64,000 nt of DNA, from NCBI GenBank assembly GCA_019136135.1, contig JAGVUR010000011.1, forward strand, positions 1 through 64,000, read 5' to 3'. This DNA is from Verrucomicrobiota bacterium. GTDB lineage: Bacteria > Verrucomicrobiota > Lentisphaeria > Oligosphaerales > Oligosphaeraceae. Shown here one piece after another: positions 15,788 to 24,337 of the stretch. Position numbers and translations under genes: made by a program. A model generated the notes under the pieces. It searched no databases. It was not told where the DNA came from and worked only from the letters and a program-made list of their open reading frames with translations. The number at the start of each line of letters is the position of its first letter. Within the stretch, counting starts at the first letter, position 1.

Positions 15788-17134
15788 ATGAAGTTTTACA
15801 TCAAGACATATGGTTGTCAGATGAACGAGCGTGACAGCGAGGCGTTGTCGTGCCTGTTGGAGGGCGATGGCCATGAATGTGTTGAAAGCGAGGGGCTTGC
15901 GGACTTGATTGTGTTCAACACATGTTCTGTTCGCGACCAGGCTGAACGGAAGGCGATCGGCAAGATCGGGTTCATGAAGAAGCTAAAGAAGACGAATCCG
16001 GACCTGATCGTCGGCGTGGTTGGTTGCATGGCTCAGAATCACGGCGATTCGTTGCTGGAGCAACTTCCGGTGTTGGATTTCGTTGCTGGAACCGATCAAT
16101 TGCATCGGGTTCCCGAGCTTGTTCGTTCTGTTGCCAGGGATCGCGGGCGTTACTGTGAGCTTGGGCTTGATCGTGTGAATCGTCCGGAGCTTGACGGTCA
16201 CCATTCCGGTTCTGTTGTGGCTGAAGTTGCGGTGATGCGTGGTTGCGACCAGTTTTGCTCCTATTGCATTGTGCCGTATGTACGTGGTCGTGAGAAGAGC
16301 CGTCCGATTTCTGCGATTGTTGACGAGATTCGCCAGTTAGTTGACGGCGGGACGCGCGAGGTCTTGTTGCTAGGCCAGAACATCACTGCTTACGGGGTTT
16401 CGGAGGCGCGTCGCGGCGGGGTGTACACCCCCGAGTTCAGTGCGTTTGCGGATTTGCTGTGTGCGGTTCACGAGATTGACGGCTTGGAGCGGATACGGTT
16501 TACTTCCCCCCACGTCCATTTTATGAACGATGCGTTTATCCGTACTGTCCGTGACTTGCCGAAGGTATGCAAGTGCTTTCACATTCCGCTTCAGTCTGGT
16601 TCGGACAGGATTCTCAAGCTGATGCGCCGCTCGTACACGTCAGCCGAATATATGGATTGCGTACGAAAATTGAGGGAAGGATTGGATGAGGTCAATTTCA
16701 CGACGGATGTGATTGTCGGCTTTCCCAGCGAGACCGAGGAAGAGTTCGAGATGACCCGTTCGTTGATGAACGAGGTGGTGTTTGACATGGCTTACGTCTT
16801 CCGATATTCTCCGCGGGAAGGCACGAAATCCGCAAAGGATTATCCTGATGACGTCTCCGAGGAGGAAAAGCATCGTAGGAACCAGCTTCTGTTGGCGGAT
16901 TTGGAATCGGGTGCGGCATCGCGAAATGCCAGGTTCAAGGATACCGTGCAGGAGATCCTGGTCGAAGGCATCAGCAAGCGGAATCCCGATCGCTGGACCG
17001 GGCGGACCCCGTTGAACAAGGTATGCAATTTTGTTCCGTTGGCGACAACTCGCGAGGGACAGATTGTCGAGGTCCTGGTGAAGCGAACGACATCAAATTC
17101 ATTGTTTGGCGAGATTGTAAAGGAGTTGAGATGA
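15788..17134 (+). CDS. miaB: tRNA-2-methylthio-N6-dimethylallyladenosine synthase MiaB
   Basis: 448 residues, usual length. N-terminal UPF0004 domain with KTYGCQMNERDSE, FNTCSVRDQAE and GVVGCMAQ (three Cys for the auxiliary cluster), then the radical-SAM core with RGCDQFCSYCIVPYVRG (CxxxCxxC), HIPLQSGSDRILKLMRR, and DVIVGFPSETEEEF, and a C-terminal TRAM domain. It methylthiolates i6A at position 37 of tRNAs reading UNN codons, in the cytoplasm. MiaA, which makes i6A, is not in this window. Its stop overlaps the start of the next gene (ATGA), so the two are translationally coupled. Confidence 0.96.
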   Translation: MKFYIKTYGCQMNERDSEALSCLLEGDGHECVESEGLADLIVFNTCSVRDQAERKAIGKIGFMKKLKKTNPDLIVGVVGCMAQNHGDSLLEQLPVLDFVAGTDQLHRVPELVRSVARDRGRYCELGLDRVNRPELDGHHSGSVVAEVAVMRGCDQFCSYCIVPYVRGREKSRPISAIVDEIRQLVDGGTREVLLLGQNITAYGVSEARRGGVYTPEFSAFADLLCAVHEIDGLERIRFTSPHVHFMNDAFIRTVRDLPKVCKCFHIPLQSGSDRILKLMRRSYTSAEYMDCVRKLREGLDEVNFTTDVIVGFPSETEEEFEMTRSLMNEVVFDMAYVFRYSPREGTKSAKDYPDDVSEEEKHRRNQLLLADLESGAASRNARFKDTVQEILVEGISKRNPDRWTGRTPLNKVCNFVPLATTREGQIVEVLVKRTTSNSLFGEIVKELR

Positions 17135-18132
17135 GCGACTTGACTAGCGAGATGGTGAAGCGTGCGGCACGTGAGTTCGGGGCTGATTTGTGCGGGATTG
17201 GGAGCATGGATCGTTGGGAAGGCGCGCCGAAGGATCGCGATCCCAGATATGTTTTCCCAGAAGCCAAATCATGTATTTCGCTGGCGTTTCGGATACCGCG
17301 CGGATATTTTCGCGGAACCGAGGAGGGGACGCTGTTTTCCAACTACACGTCAATGGGTTACGCTGGAATCAACGAGGTTTTCGGTCCTTCTGTGATGCGT
17401 CGCCTTTGCTGTTTCATTGAGGACCACGAGTACGAATGTGTTCCGATGCCGAACATTTATTTTCGAAACAACACGGGCGGCATGAAGGCGAAGGTTTGCC
17501 GCGAAGGCTTTCCTGCGCCGGACATCTTGATTGACCAGCGTGTGGCGGCGTTCATTTGCGGCTTGGGCGAATTTGGCTGGGCGAAGGTATTCCTGACTCC
17601 TGAATTTGGTCCGTTCCAGCGTTTTGTCACCTTGTTGACGGAGGCTGAACTTGAGCCGGACCCAATCTTTGAGGGGAAGATTTGCGACCGTTGCATGTGT
17701 TGCGCTCGCGGTTGCACGGGAGGCGCCATTTCGACCACGGAAAGCCAGAAGTTGGTCATCGCAGGGCATCAGGTGGAATTCGCGAAGATCGACTTGAACA
17801 AGTGCGCCAATGCGTACCGTGGCTCAAATCCGCATTACAATCCCTTCCTGCCGCAGGATTTCAAGGATTACGACAAACTGGATCACCTTAGCTGGAACGA
17901 AATGGCGGAACTGATTAAAATTCCGTTCTACCATCGACATGCCATGGCCGTTGAGGCCGCTCGCGGATGCATGAGGGAATGCTACATCCACCTGGAGGCA
18001 ACGGGCAAGCTGAAGAAGAAGTTCAAGTCCAAGTTCCGCAAACGGGAGCCATGGCGGATTTCACTTGAGGGCGAGGATGATCATCAGGTCGCTGGAAATG
18101 GCAAGCGACCTGACGAAGACGTCCTGCTCTAA
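17131..18132 (+). CDS. QueG-like 4Fe-4S protein (single module)
   Basis: 333 residues. The start at 17131 overlaps the miaB stop as ATGA and has AAGGAG at a good distance; a longer reading into miaB is an overlap artefact. It shares with the 761-residue protein at 4758-7043 the order GADLCGIGSMDRW, EAKSCISLAFRI, AFICGLGEFGW, LTPEFGPFQRFVTLLTEAEL and the ferredoxin motif CDRCMCCARGC, with later single cysteines (KCANAY, RGCMREC) for the second cluster. True QueG proteins reduce epoxyqueuosine in tRNA using cobalamin; this protein is diverged and lacks the usual HEAT-repeat tail. Its coupling with miaB suggests a role in RNA modification, but that is inference. Confidence 0.75.
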   Translation: MSDLTSEMVKRAAREFGADLCGIGSMDRWEGAPKDRDPRYVFPEAKSCISLAFRIPRGYFRGTEEGTLFSNYTSMGYAGINEVFGPSVMRRLCCFIEDHEYECVPMPNIYFRNNTGGMKAKVCREGFPAPDILIDQRVAAFICGLGEFGWAKVFLTPEFGPFQRFVTLLTEAELEPDPIFEGKICDRCMCCARGCTGGAISTTESQKLVIAGHQVEFAKIDLNKCANAYRGSNPHYNPFLPQDFKDYDKLDHLSWNEMAELIKIPFYHRHAMAVEAARGCMRECYIHLEATGKLKKKFKSKFRKREPWRISLEGEDDHQVAGNGKRPDEDVLL

Positions 18133-18195
18133 GGAGCCGTTCAAAAATAAAGGCAACTGTTCCGGAAGTTTTGCATTTTTTTTTGCACGGCTCCT
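18132..18195 (+). repeat. Dispersed element, copy A, overlapping a stop codon
   Basis: The first ~40 bases match 53790-53829 (reverse strand) at all but a few positions: AGGAGCCGTTCAAAAAT, AAAGGCAACTGTTCCGGAA. This copy is bounded by a 9-bp inverted repeat, AGGAGCCGT at 18132-18140 and ACGGCTCCT at 18187-18195, and contains a run of nine or more T. It begins on the last base of the preceding gene and may act as its terminator. Confidence 0.65.
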
Positions 18196-18204
18196 AACAG
18201 CTTA

Positions 18205-19107
18205 TCATGGAAGCGCTTGTATGAGGATTTCCTGGGTTTCGTTCTGGAATTGGTCTATGCGATTCCTAAAGTTTTCGTAGATCTTGTTATTTTCCTCGCT
18301 TTGTTCCGGTCGTGTTTGTATCCACTTCATGGCCTTGTCCATTTCCTCTTCCAGGTTTTTCTGTGCCTCGAGGAATTTTGGCAACTTATCCGGGGATTTT
18401 TCCGCGATCAGCGCCTTGATGATATCTTTCTCGAAGGCAGGTGCGATGTTTGAGAGTTCGTCACTGAGTGGCTTCGCGATTTTCTCATGTTTTTCCTCAG
18501 CCAGCTTGATTGCCTTGTCAAGTTCGTCGTCCGCCTTTTTGAGTTCATCGGTGAGGAATTGTTTTCTGTCTCCCCTTGCCTTGAGATCTTTTGCCTGGTC
18601 TTTTGGAAGGACTGCGTAGATTTTTTCCATTTCTGCAGGGGAGAAGAGCATTTTGAGCCTGATCTTTGTGATGAAGCTTTTGGGCGTGATGTTCTTTTCC
18701 ATCGGAATGTTGTCAATTGAATTACCTTTTGCATCGAGCAGCAGGATTGTTGGATAACCCTCGATTTCGAATTCTTCTTGGAGTTCCTGGTTGCGCTTTT
18801 TGTACTTTTCCGGAACGAGTTTCTCATCTTGTGGGAAATCGATGTAGGCGAGATAGAGGGTTTTTTGTGCGTATTCGATCCATTCGGGTTTTGAAAGGAC
18901 CTTTTCATCCAGCAGCTTGCACCACCCGCACCAATCGGAGCCGGTGAAGAGCATGAGGATTGGAGCATCGTCCTTTTCGGCGGCTTTGAGCACGCTGTCG
19001 TAATCCATTGTCCAGACGCCTTTTTTTGCGCCGTCAATGTCTGCTTTCGGCGCTGCGACGAGTGCGATTGTTGCAAGGAATAATGCCAGGGTAATAAGTT
19101 TCTTCAT
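18205..19107 (-). CDS. Exported thioredoxin-like protein with long C-terminal coiled coil
   Basis: 300 residues. The start at 19107 follows GGAGA and gives a Sec signal peptide (KKLITLALFLATIALVAA, cleavage near residue 19). Residues ~30-150 form a thioredoxin-like domain with WCGWC, Cys60 and Cys63 being the redox pair, and GYPTILLLD with the cis-Pro. Residues ~170-300 are highly charged helix, probably coiled coil. It would act in the periplasm as a disulfide reductase or isomerase; the long KRNQELQEEFEIEGYPT insert between the active site and cis-Pro is usual for the DUF255/Thioredoxin_7 type. It is a tandem paralogue of the next gene, and both have the same leader sequence. Confidence 0.82.
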   Translation of the reverse strand: MKKLITLALFLATIALVAAPKADIDGAKKGVWTMDYDSVLKAAEKDDAPILMLFTGSDWCGWCKLLDEKVLSKPEWIEYAQKTLYLAYIDFPQDEKLVPEKYKKRNQELQEEFEIEGYPTILLLDAKGNSIDNIPMEKNITPKSFITKIRLKMLFSPAEMEKIYAVLPKDQAKDLKARGDRKQFLTDELKKADDELDKAIKLAEEKHEKIAKPLSDELSNIAPAFEKDIIKALIAEKSPDKLPKFLEAQKNLEEEMDKAMKWIQTRPEQSEENNKIYENFRNRIDQFQNETQEILIQALP

Positions 19108-19214
19108 CGGTGTCTCCGCGTAAGTGTTGATATTTGTTTTGTTATTTGATGGTTTAAGGGGAAAGTATTCTTTGAAAAATGACAATGTCTATTTCTTCAT
19201 TCAGTTTTTAAGTT

Positions 19215-19253
19215 CATTTGCCTGGTCTCCGGATGGTTTGCATAGATTTTTTC
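19215..19253 (-). pseudogene. Remnant of the C-terminal extension behind the shorter thioredoxin paralogue
   Basis: Read on the minus strand, the ~40 bases after the stop of the 157-residue paralogue still match the coding sequence at about 18592-18634 of the longer one (CCTGGTCT.., TGC.TAGATTTTTTC on the plus strand). The shorter gene therefore seems to have lost its extension by a premature stop and deletion. Confidence 0.5.
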
Positions 19254-19727
19254 TTATTTTGCGGGCGATTCGAGCAGCTGCTTGACTTTTGTGATAAATC
19301 TATTTGGCGTAAAGTTCCTTTCCATCGGAATAGTGCCAATTTTATTTCCTTTTGCATCGAGCAGCAGGATTGTTGGGTATCCTCTGACAGCAAATTTTTC
19401 TCGAAGTTCCCTGTTGCGCTTTTTGTACTTTTCCGGAACGAGTTTCTCGTCTCGCGGGAAATCGATGTAGGCGAGATAGAGGGATTTTTGTGCGTAGTCG
19501 ATCCATTCTGGCTTTGAGAGGACCTTTTCATCAAGCACCTTGCACCATATGCACCAATCGGAGCCGGTGAAGAGCATGAGGGTCGGGGTATTTTCGTTTT
19601 GTGCGGCTTTGAGCACGCTGTCGTAATCCATTGTCCATACGCCTTTTTTTGCGCCGTCAACGTCTGCTTTCGGCGCCGCGACGAGTGCTATGGTGAGAAA
19701 TAATGCCAGGGTAGTAAGTTTTTTCAT
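19254..19727 (-). CDS. Exported thioredoxin-like protein, short paralogue
   Basis: 157 residues, about 80 per cent identical by eye to the first half of the neighbouring 300-residue protein. Signal peptide KKLTTLALFLTIALVAA, active site WCIWC (Cys59, Cys62) instead of WCGWC, and the same GYPTILLLDAKGN with cis-Pro. A bulky Ile between the cysteines usually changes redox potential. The upstream 35 bp, including GGAGA and the leader, are nearly identical to those of its paralogue, showing a recent tandem duplication. The C-terminal coiled coil is missing, with a remnant left downstream. Confidence 0.82.
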   Translation of the reverse strand: MKKLTTLALFLTIALVAAPKADVDGAKKGVWTMDYDSVLKAAQNENTPTLMLFTGSDWCIWCKVLDEKVLSKPEWIDYAQKSLYLAYIDFPRDEKLVPEKYKKRNRELREKFAVRGYPTILLLDAKGNKIGTIPMERNFTPNRFITKVKQLLESPAK

Positions 19728-19926
19728 CGGTGTCTCCGCGTAAGTGTTGATATTTGTTTTGACATTTTATGGTTTATGGAAAAAATGCTTCCTTAAAAAT
19801 ATGGCTATAAAATCAAAAAAGCAAATGGGCTGGCTTGAAAAAAGGCGATTATGGGATTAATTGTTTTTATTACCGATTTGTGTGTTTGTCGAAATGGGCA
19901 TAAACCAACAAAACCAGGAGTTGACT

Positions 19927-21093
19927 ATGGCGATTGAGATTCCACGTAGCGAGTATCTTTCTAGGGTTGCAATTATGCAGGAATCGGTCAAGAAGGAAGG
20001 GCTTGATGCGATATTGGTTCACGGACACGAAGCCGATTGCGCCAATGTCAGGTTTTTCTCTGATTTTTGGCCGACGTTTGAGAGTGCGGCAGTCCTGATT
20101 CCCGCCGAAGGCGAGGCGTTTTTGCTGGTCGGTCCTGAAAGCAAGGAATATGCTGAAGGCCGCAGCATGTTGAAGAACATCCGCACGATGATCGAGTATC
20201 GCGAATCTGCGGATCCCGAGTATCCCGGTCTGGCAGTTTCGACCTATCCGGATGTCTTTGGCGAGGCATTGGGCGGCAAGCCATTGAAGCGCCTGGGCTT
20301 GGGGTCGTACACAATCACCCCGTTGCCTGTGATCGAAGGCCTGAAGGCGGCATTCCCAAAAGCCGAAATCGTGAAGGCGGATCACTTGATTCGTCCGATG
20401 CGCGCCTATAAGACAGACTATGAAATTGCGTGCATGCGGAAGGCATACCAGATCAGCGAACAGGCCATTGACGCGATCTTCTCGGAAATCAAGGTCGGGA
20501 TGACGGAATTGCAGGTGATTGGAATTGCGCAGCGCGAACTGTACAAGAACGGCGCTGAGTACGAAGGACATGCATTGTACTGCTTCTGTGGAAAGGCGAC
20601 ATGCAATGCAATCTCGCGTCCAACAAATAACCTGATCGTTCCGAACGAGGTGATCCAGCTGAATATCGGCGCTCGCGTCTGCGGTTATTCCTCCTCGGTT
20701 GGCATCCCGTTCTCCATCGGACCGTTGCCGGATCGCAAGCGCAAACTAGTTGAATTTGGCTTGAAGGCGCATAAGAAGACGTACGAATTGCTCAAGGGAG
20801 GCAAGATTTCCGGCGAAGTGGTTCGCGAGTACGAAGCCTGGGTGAAGGCTGAAGGCTATGACAAGTACATGCTGTATGGACCGTGCCATGCGATCGGCAT
20901 GATGGAAGTCGAATATCCCTGGATGGAATCTACTTCAGAATACACGCTGAAGCGCAACATGACCTACCAGGTCGATACGTTCTTCCACGATGTCGATTTC
21001 GGTTTGCGCTGGGAAAATGGCGCTCGCATCACCGATAACGGCGTGGAGATCCTGTCCTCCAAGTTCATGAAGTACACGGAATTGCCGCTATAA
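19927..21093 (+). CDS. M24-fold (creatinase/aminopeptidase P-like) protein lacking metal ligands
   Basis: 388 residues. The ATG at 19927 is preceded by AGGAG. The N-terminal creatinase-type domain (residues 1-~150) is followed by a pita-bread catalytic domain starting IRPMRAYKTDYEIACMRKAYQ. In metal-dependent M24 peptidases five residues bind two metals (D, D, H, E, E). Here the first two positions read LNIG and SSVG, so both Asp are gone; GPCHAIG keeps the His; the two Glu positions read YQVDTFF and ARITDNG. Creatinase itself has this fold without metal, so a C-N or related hydrolase that works without metals is plausible. Annotating it as an Xaa-Pro aminopeptidase would be unsafe. Confidence 0.8.
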   Translation: MAIEIPRSEYLSRVAIMQESVKKEGLDAILVHGHEADCANVRFFSDFWPTFESAAVLIPAEGEAFLLVGPESKEYAEGRSMLKNIRTMIEYRESADPEYPGLAVSTYPDVFGEALGGKPLKRLGLGSYTITPLPVIEGLKAAFPKAEIVKADHLIRPMRAYKTDYEIACMRKAYQISEQAIDAIFSEIKVGMTELQVIGIAQRELYKNGAEYEGHALYCFCGKATCNAISRPTNNLIVPNEVIQLNIGARVCGYSSSVGIPFSIGPLPDRKRKLVEFGLKAHKKTYELLKGGKISGEVVREYEAWVKAEGYDKYMLYGPCHAIGMMEVEYPWMESTSEYTLKRNMTYQVDTFFHDVDFGLRWENGARITDNGVEILSSKFMKYTELPL

Positions 21094-21179
21094 GGCTTAA
21101 CTTAATGTAGAAGTAGCCACTAAGCTGCCGCCCGATTCAGGCAATCGGGCGGCAAGTGATTATCTACGGGGAAGCAACC

Positions 21180-21908
21180 ATGAAAAGACTGTGTTTTTTG
21201 ATATTGGCCGTCTGTATTGGAACTGCGTATGGCTTGTCGGCTGAGCACGATGCATTGCTTAGTGATGTTGCTTCGACGTACGAGAAGCTGCACTCGCGCA
21301 ATTTCAAGGTCAAGATGTATTGTCCTCAGGTTTCGATGTTGGTGACTACTATGCTGGCTCTTCAAGCCCAGGCAAAAGGCATGCCGGTTCCGCAAGTCAA
21401 GTTTTCGCATTTTGACCTGAGCCATCAGCAGTCTGGCGACAAGCTATCGGCGGTATTCCAGGGTGATGGTGCGGATCAGTTGGCTGGGATGGTCAATGAG
21501 AAGCTTGCCGGTGTCGAGACGGTTCTTACAGGCTTGTCCTTCGAGGGCTTGCGAGACTTGACCGAAATGGTGAGCAATGCCGAAGGTACGGTAATTGCCC
21601 AGGAAAACCAAAGACAGGCTTTGTTCAATGTGCCGAACATCAACGAGGAGCTGTACGATGATATCAAAGTGATCAGCGCAGTCATCCGCGTTGACAAGGT
21701 GAACAAGATTGTGGAAGCCGTGAACCTTAACCTGAGCGGCAACAATACGCTGATGATTCAAGTGGCCCATACGAAACTGGATCAACAAGGCGGCAATCTG
21801 ATTGTTCCGACCAGAATTTTTATCAGAAGCACCATTGACAAGCAAATTGAAGGAAATGCGATGCCCCAGCAATTAATGTTGGGATTCTCAGAATACCAGT
21901 TCAACTGA
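21180..21908 (+). CDS. Exported protein of unknown function
   Basis: 242 residues. The start at 21180 follows GGGGAAG and gives a signal peptide (MKRLCFLILAVCIGTAYGLSA). The mature part begins with a helical EHDALLSDVASTYEKLHS and continues as alternating strands such as RNFKVKMYCPQVSMLV and ISAVIRVDKVNKIVEAVNLNLSG. The pattern recalls outer-membrane lipoprotein carrier or sorting proteins (LolA-like half barrels), but I cannot make a firm match. It is followed by a strong terminator and appears to be a monocistronic unit, 86 bp after the M24 gene. Confidence 0.7.
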   Translation: MKRLCFLILAVCIGTAYGLSAEHDALLSDVASTYEKLHSRNFKVKMYCPQVSMLVTTMLALQAQAKGMPVPQVKFSHFDLSHQQSGDKLSAVFQGDGADQLAGMVNEKLAGVETVLTGLSFEGLRDLTEMVSNAEGTVIAQENQRQALFNVPNINEELYDDIKVISAVIRVDKVNKIVEAVNLNLSGNNTLMIQVAHTKLDQQGGNLIVPTRIFIRSTIDKQIEGNAMPQQLMLGFSEYQFN

Positions 21909-21930
21909 GCAAGTCAGCATTTTCATCTTG

Positions 21931-21975
21931 GCTCTCCGATTCCATAAACTCGAATTGGAATCGGAGAGCTTTTTT
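21931..21975 (+). terminator. Rho-independent terminator
   Basis: Perfect 14-bp stem, 21931-21944 with 21956-21969 (GCTCTCCGATTCCA and its complement), then six T. It ends the exported-protein gene and lies five bases from the convergent cstA stop. Confidence 0.92.
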
Positions 21976-21979
21976 GTGC

Positions 21980-23647
21980 CTAGGCTTTTCTCGCCTTTGC
22001 CATTGCCTTTACTGCGAGGACGATGAGAAGGCAGGCCATTGCCAGCAGGAAAACGCTGATGATGACCAAGGAAATGCTTCTGTTGATATTCTGAATGATA
22101 AGGAAAACCAATGCCCAAACACTGATGACCATCATCCAGATCATCGGCAGCAAGGCGAACAGCACTGGTCTTTTCGTCCTGGTCAGCCAAAGGGAGACGG
22201 CAAGCAGGGTGAGGGCTGCGAGAAGCTGGTTGGATGCGCCGAAAACAGGCCAGATTTGGGCACTTTCGCCACTAAAGATCATCCAGCCACTGAGGATAAC
22301 CACGGTGATTGTCGCGATCCAGCGCGATGAGAAGAAGCGTCTCAGCTTGCCTTGCTGTGCTTGTGCTGCTTCGGGATGGTCGGGGTCGGCGCCTCTGGGC
22401 AAGAGCATTTCCTGCCAAACGAATCGCGCAAGCCTGGTCGCGGTATCCATGGAGGTCAGCATAAATGCGGAAATGGAAAGGCTGACGAAGTTGAGACCTG
22501 TTTCATATGGGAGACCCAACTTTTCGGAGAAGGTGGCGAGTCCTTTGGCGAAGGCGATAGGTGCAGGTCCCTTGGTTACTTCACGCAATCCAGGGAGATC
22601 CAGGTAGCAGACGCTGATGATCGCCAACGTTGCCAGCAGTCCCTCGATCAGCATAGCTCCGTAGCCGATAGGCAGGATGTGCGCTTCGCTCTTGATTTGC
22701 TTGGAGGAAGTACCCGAGGCAACCAAGGCGTGGAAGCCCGAACAGGCGCCGCAGGCAATCGTCACGAAAAGCAACGGGAACATTTTGGGCACGAGCGGTT
22801 CGCCGGTGACGAAGGCGGGGACATTGATGTCAGGACGATAGGTGACGACACCTATGAAACCAAGGATGATCATCGCGTAAAGCAAGTAGGAATTGAGATA
22901 ATCGCGTGGCTGGAGCAGGAAGTCGACGGGGAGGATCGAGGCGCACAGGCCATAGTAAAGCAGCAGGACAATCCAGATTGATGTTGCGGTCTCAGGAGTG
23001 CAGCCGAGTATCTTCGGAATGTCAATGGGAACAATCGTGCCAAACCAGACTAGGATGAAGAGGATGGGAACGAAAATCAGGCTTCCTTCGGCCAAGGTAA
23101 GAATACGCCGTGACGTCAGCACCCCAAAGATAGGCGCCAAAGCCATGAAGAATATCGACGACGATGCAACGGACGGCGTGCTGACAAAGGATTCCGCAAT
23201 CTGAGACGTAAATACCGCAACAACCAAAACCAATGATGCAACGCAGAAAAACAAGAATATCTGACGACCGTAATATCCAAGCTCGTGCTCGATGACATAA
23301 GCGATCGAACGACCCTCGTTCCGGACAGATAGGAACAATGCCGCAAAGTCGTGCATCGATCCGACAAATATGCAGCCCAAGACAATCCATAGCATTGCTG
23401 GTCCCCAACCCAGGCTGGCTGCCAAGATAGGACCGACTATGGGGCCCGCGCCTGCAATCGACGCGAAATGGTGCCCGAACAAGACTGCCATCGGGGTCGG
23501 AACGTAGTCAATCCCATCCTGATGTGTTTTTGAAGGGCAGGGTCTTGCGGGGTCAATGCCAAACCAACGTTTCAGGTAACGCCCGTAAATGAAGTAGGCA
23601 CCCAGGAACAGTACGCAAACTCCAACCAACAACGTAAGACCGTTCAT
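21980..23647 (-). CDS. cstA: Carbon starvation protein CstA-family transporter
   Basis: 555 residues with many membrane helices. Conserved CstA segments include YFIYGRYLKRWFGIDP, VLFGHHFASIAGAGPIVGPILAA, WIVLGCIFVGSMHDF, SIAYVIEHELG, and SGFHALVASGTSSKQI. Members import peptides or pyruvate. At 555 residues it is the short form (E. coli CstA is about 700) closer to those of anaerobes. GGAGT lies at the right distance from the ATG. No LytTR two-component regulator of the kind that controls BtsT-type pyruvate uptake is adjacent. Confidence 0.92.
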   Translation of the reverse strand: MNGLTLLVGVCVLFLGAYFIYGRYLKRWFGIDPARPCPSKTHQDGIDYVPTPMAVLFGHHFASIAGAGPIVGPILAASLGWGPAMLWIVLGCIFVGSMHDFAALFLSVRNEGRSIAYVIEHELGYYGRQIFLFFCVASLVLVVAVFTSQIAESFVSTPSVASSSIFFMALAPIFGVLTSRRILTLAEGSLIFVPILFILVWFGTIVPIDIPKILGCTPETATSIWIVLLLYYGLCASILPVDFLLQPRDYLNSYLLYAMIILGFIGVVTYRPDINVPAFVTGEPLVPKMFPLLFVTIACGACSGFHALVASGTSSKQIKSEAHILPIGYGAMLIEGLLATLAIISVCYLDLPGLREVTKGPAPIAFAKGLATFSEKLGLPYETGLNFVSLSISAFMLTSMDTATRLARFVWQEMLLPRGADPDHPEAAQAQQGKLRRFFSSRWIATITVVILSGWMIFSGESAQIWPVFGASNQLLAALTLLAVSLWLTRTKRPVLFALLPMIWMMVISVWALVFLIIQNINRSISLVIISVFLLAMACLLIVLAVKAMAKARKA

Positions 23648-23804
23648 GACAGGACTCCGATTTAATGTTTGTGGAACAAGATGAAAACAAAACCAACGTA
23701 ACTATAATTCATTTGCCAACTAAGGCAACCGTAAAATATTGACAATCCAACAACTTTTTTGCGTTAAACCTAAAGAAAGCAGTTGACGCCATGGCAACAA
23801 TTTA

Positions 23805-23832
23805 GGTACGGGCACCCGGGGTGCTCGTACTC
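23805..23832 (+). repeat. Palindromic repeat, copy 1 (plus orientation)
   Basis: 28-bp near-palindrome GGTACGGGCACCC / GGGTGCTCGTACTC. It is preceded by AAGCAGTTGACGCCATGG, which recurs before copy 3, and followed by a GGTCGGACAG tract at about 23879-23910. The gap 23648-24675 has no gene. Confidence 0.85.
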
Positions 23833-23961
23833 AGTCGGTTTCGGTAGCCAAGTGGCTGAAAATGACGCATGCCCAGGTGGACGGGTCGGTCAGGTCGGAC
23901 AGGTCGAACGGGGGATTGAAAAAACACGAGGATTTTGGCAGCATGAACCAGTTACAGTTTA

Positions 23962-23989
23962 GGTACGGGCACCCGGGGTGCTCGTACTC
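23962..23989 (+). repeat. Palindromic repeat, copy 2
   Basis: Identical core to copy 1, 157 bp downstream of it. Followed by GGAGCATTCCTAGTCGGACG, the same module that follows copies 11-13, and then directly by the 20-bp tandem array. Confidence 0.85.
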
Positions 23990-24050
23990 AAACGGTTCCG
24001 GAAGTCAATCGACTGAAACTGGAGCATTCCTAGTCGGACGGGTCGGACGG

Positions 24051-24333
24051 CACCTTGGATGGCGTGGGGTCACCTTGGGTGGCGTGGGGTCACCTTGGGT
24101 GGCGTGGGGTCACCTTGGGTGGCGTGGGGTCACCTTGGGTGGCGTGGGGTCACCTTGGGTGGCGTGGGGTCACCACCTTGGGTGGCGTGGGGTCACCTTG
24201 GGTGGCGTGGGGTCACCTTGGGTGGCGTGGGGTCACCTTGGGTGGCGTGGGGTCACCTTGGGTGGCGTGGGGTCACTGTGGGTGGTTGGTGGGCATCCTG
24301 GGTGGTGTAGGGTTACCCGGGGTGGTGTGGAGG
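24051..24333 (+). repeat. Tandem array of a 20-bp unit
   Basis: Unit CACCTTGGGTGGCGTGGGGT. Six contiguous copies (24051-24170, the first with one change), a 3-bp CAC insertion, five further perfect copies (24174-24273) and three increasingly diverged copies to 24333. The unit contains the palindrome GGTCACC across each junction. Because 20 is not a multiple of three, all three plus-strand frames stay open through the array. Confidence 0.97.
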
Positions 24334-24337
24334 ATTT

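Noticed and set aside
17023-17130. A longer N-terminus for the QueG-like gene
   Set aside because: It would overlap miaB by over 100 bases; AAGGAG and the ATGA overlap support the start at 17131.
19927-21093. Naming this protein Xaa-Pro aminopeptidase
   Set aside because: Four of the five metal ligands that define the peptidase are missing.
24051-24333. CRISPR array
   Set aside because: Units are contiguous with no spacers and no cas gene is present.
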